Assembly (NCBI GenBank): GCA_947455165.1
Contig: CANGMP010000005.1
Coordinates: 1-44,318, forward strand
Reading direction: 5' to 3'
DNA: 44,318 nucleotides
Source: Acidimicrobiaceae bacterium
GTDB lineage: Bacteria; Actinomycetota; Acidimicrobiia; Acidimicrobiales; RAAP-2
The notes beneath the pieces are model-generated. The model did not search any database. It was not told the DNA's origin and was given only the letters and a program-made list of their open reading frames with translations. The position numbers were made by a program, and so were the translations under genes. Below, piece after piece: positions 1 through 8,342 of the stretch; positions within the stretch are counted from its first letter, which is position 1; each line of letters opens with the position of its first letter.

Positions 1-69
<69 letters not shown>

Positions 70-74
70 CGCGC

Positions 75-148
75 GGCGGCGTAGCTCAGGTGGTCAGAGC
101 ACACGGCTCATAATCGTGTTGTCGAGGGTTCGAGTCCCTCCGCCGCTA
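75..148 (+). tRNA. tRNA-Met (anticodon CAT), elongator type
   Basis: Acceptor 75-81 pairs with 141-147, with a G-U first pair. The anticodon stem CACGG/TCGTG encloses the loop CTCATAA, with CAT at 109-111. The T arm is GAGGG-TTCGAGT-CCCTC. The paired first position of the acceptor argues for the elongator rather than the initiator, which usually has an unpaired first position. It lies 5 nt after tRNA-Thr and 65 nt before rpmG, probably in one transcript. Confidence 0.93.
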
Positions 149-213
149 CTAGGCGGGGCTCTTGGGCCTCGGGCGAGTGCAGTTGCAGTACATACAGAAA
201 GACGGCGGTAAAT

Positions 214-378
214 ATGGCACGGAATGAAAAGCGCATCCAGGTGACCCTCGCGTGCGAGGAGTGCAAGCGGCGTAACTACATCACGATGAAGAACAAGGTC
301 AACGACCGTGAACGCATCGAGATGAAGAAGTACTGCCGATTTGAGCGCAAGCACACGACTCACAAGGAAACCCGCTAG
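214..378 (+). CDS. rpmG: 50S ribosomal protein L33
   Basis: A 54-residue protein beginning [10 protein letters not shown], the usual length for L33, a small large-subunit protein near the E site. It has the N-terminal CEEC pair (C14, C17), the RNYIT segment and the KHTTHKETR ending typical of L33. The second zinc pair is incomplete: C41 is present, but the residue where the partner cysteine is expected reads Glu (C-R-F-E), so the zinc ribbon has three cysteines. No strong Shine-Dalgarno is seen. It lies between tRNA-Met and tRNA-Trp, the standard actinobacterial position upstream of secE. Too short for many automatic callers, but the identity is clear. Confidence 0.93.
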   Translation: MARNEKRIQVTLACEECKRRNYITMKNKVNDRERIEMKKYCRFERKHTTHKETR

Positions 379-380
379 AA

Positions 381-401
381 ACCACTCCCCTGGGGAGTGG
401 T
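381..401 (+). terminator. hairpin after rpmG (possible terminator or processing site)
   Basis: A perfect 9-bp stem, ACCACTCCC (381-389) with GGGAGTGGT (393-401), and a 3-nt loop, starting 3 nt after the rpmG stop. There is no T-run after it, so it may be a processing or pause structure rather than an efficient terminator. The bases TAGGCT at 401-406 resemble the -10 elements elsewhere in the window, but no matching -35 lies 17-18 bp upstream. Confidence 0.45.
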
Positions 402-447
402 AGGCTGGAACCCCAAGAACATCGAGCCCTCGGGCGAGGTGGATCAA

Positions 448-520
448 AGGGCAGTGGCTCAATTGGTAGAGCACCGGTCTCCAAAACCGGTGGTTGGGGG
501 TTCGAGTCCCTCCTGCCCTG
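448..520 (+). tRNA. tRNA-Trp (anticodon CCA)
   Basis: Acceptor AGGGCAG (448-454) pairs with CTGCCCT (513-519) and the discriminator is G520. The anticodon stem CCGGT/ACCGG encloses CTCCAAA with CCA at 481-483. The T arm GGGGG-TTCGAGT-CCCTC includes one G-U pair. It sits 21 nt upstream of secE, as in most actinobacteria, and is probably processed from a transcript that continues into secE-nusG. Confidence 0.95.
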
Positions 521-541
521 CGTAGAAGTGAAAGAACAAGG

Positions 542-844
542 ATGAACCGCGAACAAAAGCGAATGATGCAGCGACAAGGACAAGGCGGCGCCGAGGGCGC
601 CGCTCCCACTCGTCGTGCCGCAGCGCCGCAAGATGTTCAGCGTCGCCGTCGTAGTGAACGCGTCGGTATTCGTCAGTTCTTCCGCGAAGTGCGTGATGAG
701 ATGCGTCAAGTTGCTTGGCCGTCGCGTCCTGAAGTAACGAACTACACGACGATCGTGGTTGTCGTGTTGGTCTTTATGTCGTTGTTGATTTTTGGACTGG
801 GCTTTGGTTTCTCAAAGTTCGTGACCTTCTTGTTTCAGAAGTAG
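542..844 (+). CDS. secE: preprotein translocase subunit SecE
   Basis: A 100-residue protein starting MNREQKRMMQ. The first ~50 residues are basic and low in complexity. The conserved cytoplasmic amphipathic segment FFREVRDEMRQVAWPSRPEV follows, then a single transmembrane helix (roughly residues 70-95, TTIVVVVLVFMSLLIFGLGF). SecE clamps SecY in the inner-membrane Sec translocon. This ATG is chosen because upstream in-frame codons run into tRNA-Trp. nusG follows after 6 nt, the near-universal secE-nusG pair. Confidence 0.95.
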   Translation: MNREQKRMMQRQGQGGAEGAAPTRRAAAPQDVQRRRRSERVGIRQFFREVRDEMRQVAWPSRPEVTNYTTIVVVVLVFMSLLIFGLGFGFSKFVTFLFQK

Positions 845-850
845 GAACTG

Positions 851-1504
851 ATGAGTGACGTTGAATTCGAACAGATTGACGACGAGATCGTTGAAGCAGT
901 AGAGCTCGACGAGGTCGAGATCATCGACGACGAGCCCATCGCCGAATCGGCCTTCGACCGTCCCGGTCGTTGGTTCGTTGTTCGTACGTTCTCGGGTCAC
1001 GAGAAGAAGGTGCGCGAAGCACTCGACATCGTGATCAAGAACCAGGGTCTGCAAGAAGAGATTTTTGAGATCGTTATTCCTGAAGAGGACGTCACTGAAA
1101 TTCGTCGTGACAAGCGCGTGACGACCAAAAAGCGCGTCTTCCCCGGTTACATGATGGTTCGCTGCCGTCCGACGGTGGAGAACTTTCAGACCATCACCAG
1201 CATTCCGAGTGCAATCGGTTTCGTGGGTCCCCAAAAAGACAACCCGATTCCGTTGACTCGCAAGGAAATCGACAACATCATTCGCCCCACCATTGAAGGT
1301 GTCGAGCAGCCAATGAAGCGCAAGGCGCCGAAGCACGACTTCTCACTGGGCGAAGAGGTTGAGATCAAGACCGGTCCATTTGCCACCTTCAAGGGTCTCA
1401 TCGCTGAGATCAACGAAGACCAGATGCGCATCAAGGTGCTGGTCGACATCTTTGGTCGCGAGACCCCGGTCGAACTCGAATTCGGCCAAGTGACCAAGAG
1501 TTAA
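851..1504 (+). CDS. nusG: transcription termination/antitermination factor NusG
   Basis: A 217-residue protein. Residues 1-33 form a very acidic extension rich in Asp and Glu. The NGN domain starts at G39-R-W-F and includes the FPGYMMVR segment (97-104). A KOW domain (about 165-200) contains GEEVEIKTGPFATFKG. NusG binds RNA polymerase and links it to Rho or to the ribosome through S10. The acidic N-terminal extension is common in actinobacterial NusG; its exact role is not evident here. It overlaps nothing and is followed after 25 nt by rplK. Confidence 0.96.
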   Translation: MSDVEFEQIDDEIVEAVELDEVEIIDDEPIAESAFDRPGRWFVVRTFSGHEKKVREALDIVIKNQGLQEEIFEIVIPEEDVTEIRRDKRVTTKKRVFPGYMMVRCRPTVENFQTITSIPSAIGFVGPQKDNPIPLTRKEIDNIIRPTIEGVEQPMKRKAPKHDFSLGEEVEIKTGPFATFKGLIAEINEDQMRIKVLVDIFGRETPVELEFGQVTKS

Positions 1505-1529
1505 TTAGGGATTTGTAAGGAGAACAGCC

Positions 1530-1952
1530 ATGGCTAAGAAGACCATTGCAATTGTGAAGATTCAGCTGCCCGCGGGTGGCGCGACGCCGGCCCCGCCGGT
1601 CGGTACGGCCCTTGGACCCCACGGTATTCAGACCATGGAGTTCTGCAAGCAGTACAACGCCGCGACCGAGAGCATGAAGGGCACCGTGGTGCCTTGCGAA
1701 ATCTCGATCTACGACGACCGCACCTTCACCTTCGTCTTGAAGACCCCGCCGACCCCCGTTCTGCTTCGTGAAGCTGCCGGGCTCGCCAAGGGTGCTCAGC
1801 TCGCCGGCCGTGAGACGGTTGCCACTGTCTCGTGGGACCAGGTCGAAGAGATCGCTAAGACCAAGCTGCAGGACCTCAACACCGATGACCTCGAAATGGC
1901 CAAGTTGCAAGTTGCGGGCACCGCTCGCTCCATGGGCATCAACGTTCGCTAG
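1530..1952 (+). CDS. rplK: 50S ribosomal protein L11
   Basis: 140 residues, starting [20 protein letters not shown], with the proline-rich N-terminal domain ([14 protein letters not shown]) and the C-terminal rRNA-binding domain ending [10 protein letters not shown]11 binds the 23S GTPase-associated centre and is the target site for thiopeptides. A strong Shine-Dalgarno AAGGAG lies at 1517-1522. It is followed after 11 nt by rplA. In many bacteria L1 represses this pair by binding the leader; the 25-nt gap here leaves little room, and no L1 site is evident. Confidence 0.97.
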   Translation: MAKKTIAIVKIQLPAGGATPAPPVGTALGPHGIQTMEFCKQYNAATESMKGTVVPCEISIYDDRTFTFVLKTPPTPVLLREAAGLAKGAQLAGRETVATVSWDQVEEIAKTKLQDLNTDDLEMAKLQVAGTARSMGINVR

Positions 1953-1963
1953 GAGATAGACAG

Positions 1964-2680
1964 ATGAAGCACGGCAAGAAGTACAACAACGCACTCGCGC
2001 AGATTGACCGCGAATCCCTCCTGACCCTCACCGAGGCCGTCAGCAAGGTCAAGGCCACCGCAACCGCCAAGTTCGACGAGACCATCGAGATCGCCTGCCG
2101 CTTGGGTGTTGACCCACGTAAGGCCGACCAGATTGTCCGCGGCACCCTTTCGCTGCCCGCCGGTACCGGCAAGACCAACCGCGTGGCCGTTTTCGCCGCC
2201 GGTGAAGCTGCCCAGGCCGCTCGTGACGCTGGTGCCGACGTCGTCGGTGCCGACGACCTCGTCGCCAAGGTCTCCGGTGGATTCTTGGACTTTGACATCG
2301 CCATCGCTACTCCTGACCTCATGGGTCAGGTCGGTGGTCTCGGTCGAGTCCTCGGCCCCCGTGGTTTGATGCCAAACCCCAAGACCGGCACCGTCACCAT
2401 GGATGTCGCCAAGGCCGTTACCGAGTTCAAGGGTGGTCGTGTTGAGTACAAGACCGACCGTTTCGGCAACATCCACCTCCGCGTCGGTAAGGCTTCCTTC
2501 AGCGAAGCCGACCTGATCAAGAACATCAGCGCTGTCGTTGACGAGCTCCTGCGTGCCAAGCCCGCTAGCTCCAAGGGCCGCTACCTGATGGGCGTGACGC
2601 TCAGCTCAACCATGGGCCCCGGCGTCAAGGTCGACCCACTTCGCGCCCGTGAGGCCGACGAAGTTCTAGCCACCGCCTAG
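1964..2680 (+). CDS. rplA: 50S ribosomal protein L1
   Basis: 238 residues, normal for L1. It contains the conserved stretches [19 protein letters not shown] and [15 protein letters not shown], and ends [13 protein letters not shown]1 forms the mobile stalk beside the E site that moves deacylated tRNA out, and in other bacteria it represses its own operon. Shine-Dalgarno GGAG lies about 9 nt upstream of the ATG. A promoter for the next unit begins only 6 nt beyond the stop codon. Confidence 0.97.
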   Translation: MKHGKKYNNALAQIDRESLLTLTEAVSKVKATATAKFDETIEIACRLGVDPRKADQIVRGTLSLPAGTGKTNRVAVFAAGEAAQAARDAGADVVGADDLVAKVSGGFLDFDIAIATPDLMGQVGGLGRVLGPRGLMPNPKTGTVTMDVAKAVTEFKGGRVEYKTDRFGNIHLRVGKASFSEADLIKNISAVVDELLRAKPASSKGRYLMGVTLSSTMGPGVKVDPLRAREADEVLATA

Positions 2681-2686
2681 CTCGTT

Positions 2687-2716
2687 TTGACGGCACAGAC
2701 CCTGTGCCGATAGCAT
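2687..2716 (+). promoter_or_regulatory. rplJ promoter, TTGACG-N18-TAGCAT
   Basis: The -35 TTGACG (2687-2692) and -10 TAGCAT (2711-2716) are separated by exactly 18 bp. The spacer is nearly filled by a perfect 8-bp hairpin, CGGCACAG (2691-2698) with CTGTGCCG (2702-2709). The 10-mer TAGCATTATC here (2711-2720) recurs exactly at the rpoB promoter. Predicted start near 2723, giving a ~175-nt leader before rplJ. Confidence 0.7.
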
Positions 2717-2721
2717 TATCA

Positions 2722-2895
2722 ACCTACGGGGAAACCCGCACACAGATTTAGAAGAACGCCAAAGACATCCGGATGTGGTTCACCACGTAAAGGGGCTCCA
2801 AAAAAGCCCGCCCGACGAGGTAGTTCGAGTAGGCCCCTGGGCCGGCTCGCACTGGATGTCTAAGGCCCGTCCCGGGCGGCATCCGGTGAAGGAGC
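2722..2895 (+). promoter_or_regulatory. L10-type ribosomal protein leader upstream of rplJ
   Basis: A 218-nt gap between rplA and rplJ holds a folded leader. A closing helix AGGGGC (2791-2796) with GCCCCT (2833-2838) encloses an A-rich internal loop and GCCCG segments, as in the L10-(L12)4 binding site. Upstream is the small hairpin GTGG-TTCA-CCAC (2775-2786). Downstream, a helix GGATG/CATCC (2854-2884 region) encloses GCCCG-TCC-CGGGC just before the Shine-Dalgarno GAAGGAG. By family knowledge the L10-L12 complex binds such leaders to repress rplJL. The exact fold is inferred by eye. Confidence 0.65.
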
Positions 2896-2898
2896 AGC

Positions 2899-3603
2899 AT
2901 GAACGACGTAATGACCCAGAAGACGGCGGTCGTTGAGGAACTCAAGGCCAAGGTCGAAAGCACCAACACGGCCGTTGTAACTGAGTACCGCGGTATGACC
3001 GTGGCCGAGATCTCGACCCTCCGCAAGACCCTCCGCACCCAGGGCGCAGACTTCAAGGTCTTCAAGAACACCCTGGTCCGCCGTGCCATTGTCGGTACGC
3101 CCGTTGAGCCCATGTCCGAGTTCCTCGAGGGCCCGACCGCTATTGCTTTTGTCCAGGGTGACGTTTCGGCTGTAGCCAAGACGCTCCGTGACTTCGCCAA
3201 GGCGACCCCGACCCTCGTGGTCAAGGGTGGCGTCCTTGACGGCCGTGCTCTTACCCTAAAAGACCTGATCGCGCTGGCTGACCTGCCGAGCCGCGACGTC
3301 CTCCTCGCCCAGCTGGCCGGCCTCATCGCGTCGCCAATGCGCACGATGGCTGGTCTCATGAAGGCCGTTCCCCAGAGTTTGGCCTATGGCCTGTCGGCAT
3401 TGATCGACGCCAAGGGCGGCGCACCTGTAGGTGCCACCAAGACCGAAGAGGCCGAGGCACCCGCCGCGGCCGAAGCGGAAGCCGAGGCCCCCGCGGCCGA
3501 AGCGACCACCGAGGAAGCGCCAGAAGTGGCTGCCGACGACGTGACTGCCGAAGCCGAGGCACCGGCCCCCGAGGCCAGTGAAGAAGCCCCCGCGGCCGAA
3601 TAA
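2899..3603 (+). CDS. rplJ: 50S ribosomal protein L10 with acidic C-terminal tail
   Basis: 234 residues. Residues 1-175 are the usual L10: the N-terminal rRNA-binding domain (VVTEYRGMTVAEISTLRKTL, FKVFKNTLVRRA) and the helix that anchors L12 dimers (LIASPMRTMAGLMKAV). Residues ~181-234 are an added low-complexity tail made almost only of Ala, Glu, Pro and Thr. L10 is the base of the L7/L12 stalk that recruits translational GTPases. The start has a good Shine-Dalgarno (GAAGGAG). It is followed after 35 nt by rplL. The tail is longer than in most homologues and recalls the tails on L22 and S3 in this window. Confidence 0.96.
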   Translation: MNDVMTQKTAVVEELKAKVESTNTAVVTEYRGMTVAEISTLRKTLRTQGADFKVFKNTLVRRAIVGTPVEPMSEFLEGPTAIAFVQGDVSAVAKTLRDFAKATPTLVVKGGVLDGRALTLKDLIALADLPSRDVLLAQLAGLIASPMRTMAGLMKAVPQSLAYGLSALIDAKGGAPVGATKTEEAEAPAAAEAEAEAPAAEATTEEAPEVAADDVTAEAEAPAPEASEEAPAAE

Positions 3604-3638
3604 CGAAGTATCAACCGGAAAGAAAGTAAGGAAAAATC

Positions 3639-4028
3639 ATGGCTTTGACCAAGGAACAAATCCTCGACGGAATCGCCGAACTGTCAGTGATTGAGCTCAG
3701 CGAGCTCCTCACCGCGTTCGAAGAGAAGTTCGGTGTTACCGCTGCTGCCCCCGTGGCTGTTGCGGCCGCCGCTCCGGCTGCTGGTGGCGGTGACGCTGCT
3801 GGTGGTGCTGACGAGAAGAGCGACTTCGACGTCGTAATCACCGACGCTGGTGACAAGAAGATCCAGGTAATTAAGGAAGTTCGCACCCTCACCAACCTCG
3901 GCTTGAAGGAAGCCAAGGACCTGGTTGACGCAGCTCCCAAGACCGTCCTCGAGAAGGTCTCCAAGGCTGACGCTGAGAAGGCCAAGGCGGCCCTCGAAGG
4001 CGCTGGCGCCACCGTCGAACTCAAGTAG
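3639..4028 (+). CDS. rplL: 50S ribosomal protein L7/L12
   Basis: 129 residues. An N-terminal dimerisation domain ([20 protein letters not shown]) is followed by an Ala/Gly-rich flexible hinge (about 37-61) and a C-terminal factor-binding domain ([35 protein letters not shown]). Multiple copies bind L10 and recruit EF-Tu, EF-G and IF2. It is the last gene of the rplJL unit and is followed by a strong intrinsic terminator. Confidence 0.97.
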   Translation: MALTKEQILDGIAELSVIELSELLTAFEEKFGVTAAAPVAVAAAAPAAGGGDAAGGADEKSDFDVVITDAGDKKIQVIKEVRTLTNLGLKEAKDLVDAAPKTVLEKVSKADAEKAKAALEGAGATVELK

Positions 4029-4046
4029 TTCAAAACTGTCAAGCGG

Positions 4047-4077
4047 CCCGCCCAGGGGATCCCCTGGGCGGGTTCTT
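4047..4077 (+). terminator. intrinsic terminator after rplL
   Basis: An 11-bp GC-rich stem, CCCGCCCAGGG (4047-4057) with CCCTGGGCGGG (4062-4072), has a GATC loop and is followed by TTCTT. It starts 18 nt after the rplL stop. This should end or attenuate the rplJL transcript before rpoB, which has its own promoter just downstream. Confidence 0.85.
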
Positions 4078-4098
4078 GCGTCTCTTAGCACACCCCAC

Positions 4099-4128
4099 TT
4101 GCGGGGTGGTGGCATTTGGGACTAGCAT
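4099..4128 (+). promoter_or_regulatory. rpoB promoter, TTGCGG-N18-TAGCAT
   Basis: The -35 TTGCGG (4099-4104) and -10 TAGCAT (4123-4128) lie 18 bp apart. The -35 sits in the loop and 3' arm of a hairpin, CACCCC (4091-4096) with GGGGTG (4103-4108). The 10-mer TAGCATTATC (4123-4132) is identical to that at rplJ. The predicted start near 4135 leaves a ~100-nt leader before the GTG of rpoB, in which I see no convincing further structure. Confidence 0.68.
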
Positions 4129-4235
4129 TATCTCTCCGCGCCTGCAAGTCGGTTTGGTCTAGTCACGACCAGACTGTCCCAGACGCTTGCTTTGCCATCG
4201 CTGTACCCCTGTGACCTCGACACGAAGGATTATCT

Positions 4236-7200
4236 GTGCTGAAGCGCTCTGCGTTCCCGAATCGTTTCTCGTTCGCCGTATTGCCGGAACCAACCGTCGA
4301 AGGAGGGGATGGTTCTCTCTTTGACGCACTGCACGAGCAGATCACGTTCCTCGAAGAAGGTGGCTCGGCCGACAACAAGTTGGTCAAGTACGGGGACTAC
4401 GGCCCACTGCACTTTCTTAACTTCCAGAACGACAAGTACGGCTGGTTCCTGCGCGACGGTTTGAAGAAGGCCTTCGAGGACATCTCGCCCATCAAGGACT
4501 CGACCGGCAAGCTCTCGCTCTACCTGAACTTTGACCCGACCAACCCTGAGTCGATTGGACCCGCCAAGCACACCGAGGCTGAGTGTGTCGAGCGTGGCCT
4601 CACCTACCAGCGCCCAATCTTCGTCGAGGCCGAGTTCCGCAACGAAGAGACCGGTGAAATCAAGCAGTCCTTCGTCTTCATGGGTGACGTCCCGGTGATG
4701 ACTGAGCGCGGTACCTTTATCTACAACGGAACCGAGCGAGTTGTTGTTTCGCAGCTGCTTCGTTCCGACGGTATCTACACTGAGCCAGACCGCGACCCCA
4801 AGGGCAACGTCACCTTCATCACCACCGTTATTCCGGTTCGTGGTGAGCGTCCGAAGTTCGCCGTTGAAGTCGGTGACTCGACTCGCGTTGCCGTGCGTAT
4901 TGGCAAGGGTAAGAAGGTCAACTCCTTCACCGTGTTGCGCGCCATGGACTCACGCGTTGACTTCTCCTACCTCGAGAAGTTGGTCAACCACTTCGTCACT
5001 GGACCCAAGGGCGAAGTTCGCATCCTCGAGGGCGAGTTTGAAAAGTACCGCCTCAAGTTCTACGAAAAGTACGACAAGGACATTCACACCTTCGTCAACC
5101 GTGGTCTGCGCACCAAGGACTGGGCTAACAAGCTCGCCAAGTTCGCCAACCAGTTGATCGAAGAGAAGAACATCGGCATGCTCGACGCATTGACGATGCA
5201 CCTCGAGGTCTTCCACGGCGGCGACGAGACCAAGCTGGGCCAGGCCGGTCAGGAAATGGCCCTCATCGAGATCTACAAGGCCTGGAAGGGTCTCGAGCCG
5301 GCCGACCGCTGGCTCGACGTCTTTGACATCGAAGCTTGGCGTCTGCCTTCGGCTCCGATCCCTGGTGACACCAACACACCGAACAAGTTCCGTACGGCGA
5401 TGGAGTCTCGCATTGAGCCCTTCTTCCGCATGGTCTTTCTCGACCCCACCAAGCCACTGCTCCCCGGTCAGGTTGCACGCATCAGCGAGCGCAGCCGCGC
5501 CAAGGCCAGCTTTGAGATCTCAGACCTCGGTCAGATTCGTATCGAGCGCAAGTTCGCTCGTTCGAACGAAATCGCCCGTAACCGCGAACTATTCGGTGAC
5601 GTCTTTGACGCCCCGGCCGGTGAGAAGCGTTGGCTGAGCCCGGACGAAGTGCTCGCGACGATCACCCACCTGCTCAACCTGCGCATCGCCTACCTGGCTG
5701 AGCGCACGCAGAACCAGAACGACCCGTCGAGCTACCGCACCGACGATGTTGACCAGTTGAGCAACCGTCGTATTCGTAGCGTTGGTGAGCTCGTGCTCAT
5801 CGCGTTCCGTGGTGGTCTGAACCGTATGGAGCGCGTCGTGCGTGACCGCATGACGACCCTCGACACCGAGGCCATCACGCCGCAGGCACTGATCAACATC
5901 CGACCCGTCGTGGCCGCAGTCAAGGAGTTCTTCTCCTCGAGTCAGCTGAGCCAGTACCTCGACAACACCAACCCGCTCTCGAGCTTGACGAACAAGCGTC
6001 GTCTCTCGGCATTGGGTATCGGTGGTCTGACCCGTGAGCGCGCCGGTCTGGAAGTTCGAGACGTGCTCGCTTCGTACTACGGACGTATCTGCCCGATTGA
6101 AACGCCAGAAGGTCCCAACGTCGGCCTAATTGGTTACTTCGCGAACTACGCCCTGCTCGACAGGCACGGTTTCATTCACAGCCCAATTCGCATCGTGAAG
6201 GACGGCGTCGCCACAAACGACTACCGCTGGATCAACTTCGAATCAGAGCCGTACCTGAAGATTGCCGCAGCCGAAACTGAACTCGACGAAAAGGGTCGCA
6301 TCAAGGCCGACCGCGTGTTGATCCGTACCGGTTCACCTGGTACCGGTATCCCTCACCACTCGGTGCCGGACAACCGTCTTGGTTCCACTGTGGCCGAGTT
6401 CTCGATTGTTCCTCGCGACGAAGTCGACGCGATGGACATTTCGCCAATTCAGAACATCTCGCTCTCGACGGCGTTGATTCCCTTCGTGGAGCACGACGAC
6501 CCGCAGCGCGCACTCATGGGCGCCAACATGCAGCGCCAGGCCGTTCCGTTGATCGTGCCCGAAGCCCCCTACGTCGGAACGGGCCTTGAGTCCCGCGCTG
6601 CCGTGGACTCGGGTGAAGTCTTGATCGCTGAAGCCACTGGTGTGGTTGCCGAAGTTTCTGGCGACCGCATTGTTGTTGACTACGAAACGGCCGTGCCGGT
6701 TCGTGACGACAAGCCCACCAAGAAGAAGTCCTACAAGCTGAAGAAGTTCCGTCGCTCCAACCACGCCACCGCAATGCACCAGCGTGCCCGCGTGTCGGTT
6801 GGTGACAAGGTCGAGATCGGTTCGATCCTGGCCGACGGCACCTCGACGGCCAACGGTGAGTTGGCCCTCGGAAAGAACCTGCTCGTGGCCTACATGCCAT
6901 GGGAGGGTTACAACTTCGAAGACGCCATCATCGTCTCCGAGCGTCTCGTGAAGGACGACGTCTTGACGTCGGTCCACATTGAGAAGTTCGAGTGCGACGC
7001 CCGTGACGTGAAGTTGGGTCAAGAAGAAATCACTCGCGACATCCCGAACCTGCCCGAGAACATCCTCGCCAACCTCGACGACCGCGGCATCATCCGCATC
7101 GGTTCCGAAGTTGCGCCTGGTGACATCCTCGTCGGTAAGGTCACACCGAAGGGTGAGTCCGAGCCTTCGCCCGAAGAGCGCCTCCTGCGCGCCATCTTCG

Positions 7201-8342
7201 GTGACAAGGCCGACGACGTTCGTGACGTTTCGCTCCGTCTGCCTCACGGTCAGTTCGGAACCGTTATCGACATCAAGGTCATCGAGCGTGACGGCGAAGA
7301 AGAGTTGCCACCGGGTGTAAACCAGCTGGTCCGCGTCTTCGTTGCTCAGAAGCGCAAGATCCAAGAAGGTGACAAGCTCGCCGGTCGTCACGGCAACAAG
7401 GGTGTTATCTCCAAGATTCTTCCTGAAGAAGACATGCCCTACATGCCCGACGGTTCGCCAGTCGACATCATCTTGAGCCCCCTCGGTGTGCCAAGTCGTA
7501 TGAACGTTGGTCAGCTGCTCGAGAGTCACCTCGGCTACGCCGCGCGTCACGGTTGGAAGGGTTCGGAAAAGAACCCCAAGGCCGGTACCGCAGGTCACGA
7601 GGACAGCGCTCTGCGCAAGACCCGTCCTCGCACTGAGCCGGCGCTTTACGTTTCATCGCCCGCCTTCGATGGTGCGCGTTGGGACCAGGAAGACCCTCGT
7701 AGCGACAAGCCCAACATCAAGTCACTCTTTGCCACCCTCAACGCCGATGGCGCCAACGGACAGCGCATGACGAGTGACGCGAACGACGGCAAGGTCACGC
7801 TCTACAACGGCCGTACCGGCGAGGCGTACGACAACCCGATCGCCGTTGGTTACGCCTACATCTTGAAGCTGGCCCACATGGTCGACGACAAGATTCACGC
7901 CCGTTCAACTGGACCGTACGCGCTGGTTACTCAGCAGCCCATCGGCGGTAAGGCCCAGTTCGGTGGACAGCGCTTTGGTGAGATGGAAGTGTGGGCCCTC
8001 GAGGCCTACGGTGCAGCGCACGCCCTCCAGGAACTCATCACCGTGAAGTCCGACGACACCCGTGGTCGTGAGTTGACGTACGAAAAGATTGTGAAGGGTG
8101 AGAACCTGCCGACCCCTGGTGTACCGGAGTCCTTCAAGGCTTTGGTCAAGGAAATGCAGGCCCTCTGCCTCAACGTCGAAGTCCGTACCTCGAGCGGCCA
8201 GATGGTCCAGCTCATCGACGAAGACGACGACTACTTAAGCCCAACTCGTTTGATGGGCATCAACATTCAGCGCCAAGAGCACGGATCTGACGAAGAGGAC
8301 GCACGTCGTCAGGCCGAGCGCAACGAGAGGAAGTTCCAGTAA
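4236..8342 (+). CDS. rpoB: DNA-directed RNA polymerase subunit beta
   Basis: 1368 residues from a GTG start preceded by GAAGGAT. It shows the beta hallmarks: the rifampicin pocket [17 protein letters not shown] (around 570-583), [20 protein letters not shown], the [15 protein letters not shown] segment, and the C-terminal [21 protein letters not shown]. The beta subunit forms one jaw of the core enzyme and half the active site. In the rifampicin pocket, the residue aligned with E. coli His526 is Asn586, and the loop reads ALGIGG where ALGPGG is usual. rpoC starts inside the stop codon (TAATG), so the two are translationally coupled. Confidence 0.98.
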   Translation: MLKRSAFPNRFSFAVLPEPTVEGGDGSLFDALHEQITFLEEGGSADNKLVKYGDYGPLHFLNFQNDKYGWFLRDGLKKAFEDISPIKDSTGKLSLYLNFDPTNPESIGPAKHTEAECVERGLTYQRPIFVEAEFRNEETGEIKQSFVFMGDVPVMTERGTFIYNGTERVVVSQLLRSDGIYTEPDRDPKGNVTFITTVIPVRGERPKFAVEVGDSTRVAVRIGKGKKVNSFTVLRAMDSRVDFSYLEKLVNHFVTGPKGEVRILEGEFEKYRLKFYEKYDKDIHTFVNRGLRTKDWANKLAKFANQLIEEKNIGMLDALTMHLEVFHGGDETKLGQAGQEMALIEIYKAWKGLEPADRWLDVFDIEAWRLPSAPIPGDTNTPNKFRTAMESRIEPFFRMVFLDPTKPLLPGQVARISERSRAKASFEISDLGQIRIERKFARSNEIARNRELFGDVFDAPAGEKRWLSPDEVLATITHLLNLRIAYLAERTQNQNDPSSYRTDDVDQLSNRRIRSVGELVLIAFRGGLNRMERVVRDRMTTLDTEAITPQALINIRPVVAAVKEFFSSSQLSQYLDNTNPLSSLTNKRRLSALGIGGLTRERAGLEVRDVLASYYGRICPIETPEGPNVGLIGYFANYALLDRHGFIHSPIRIVKDGVATNDYRWINFESEPYLKIAAAETELDEKGRIKADRVLIRTGSPGTGIPHHSVPDNRLGSTVAEFSIVPRDEVDAMDISPIQNISLSTALIPFVEHDDPQRALMGANMQRQAVPLIVPEAPYVGTGLESRAAVDSGEVLIAEATGVVAEVSGDRIVVDYETAVPVRDDKPTKKKSYKLKKFRRSNHATAMHQRARVSVGDKVEIGSILADGTSTANGELALGKNLLVAYMPWEGYNFEDAIIVSERLVKDDVLTSVHIEKFECDARDVKLGQEEITRDIPNLPENILANLDDRGIIRIGSEVAPGDILVGKVTPKGESEPSPEERLLRAIFGDKADDVRDVSLRLPHGQFGTVIDIKVIERDGEEELPPGVNQLVRVFVAQKRKIQEGDKLAGRHGNKGVISKILPEEDMPYMPDGSPVDIILSPLGVPSRMNVGQLLESHLGYAARHGWKGSEKNPKAGTAGHEDSALRKTRPRTEPALYVSSPAFDGARWDQEDPRSDKPNIKSLFATLNADGANGQRMTSDANDGKVTLYNGRTGEAYDNPIAVGYAYILKLAHMVDDKIHARSTGPYALVTQQPIGGKAQFGGQRFGEMEVWALEAYGAAHALQELITVKSDDTRGRELTYEKIVKGENLPTPGVPESFKALVKEMQALCLNVEVRTSSGQMVQLIDEDDDYLSPTRLMGINIQRQEHGSDEEDARRQAERNERKFQ

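Noticed and set aside
94..609. Antisense open frame over tRNA-Met, rpmG and tRNA-Trp
   Set aside because: It runs across two clear tRNAs and a clear L33 gene.
6333..7598. 421-residue open frame antisense to rpoB
   Set aside because: A shadow frame over conserved rpoB sequence, low-complexity Val/Asp/Gly product with no recognisable domain.
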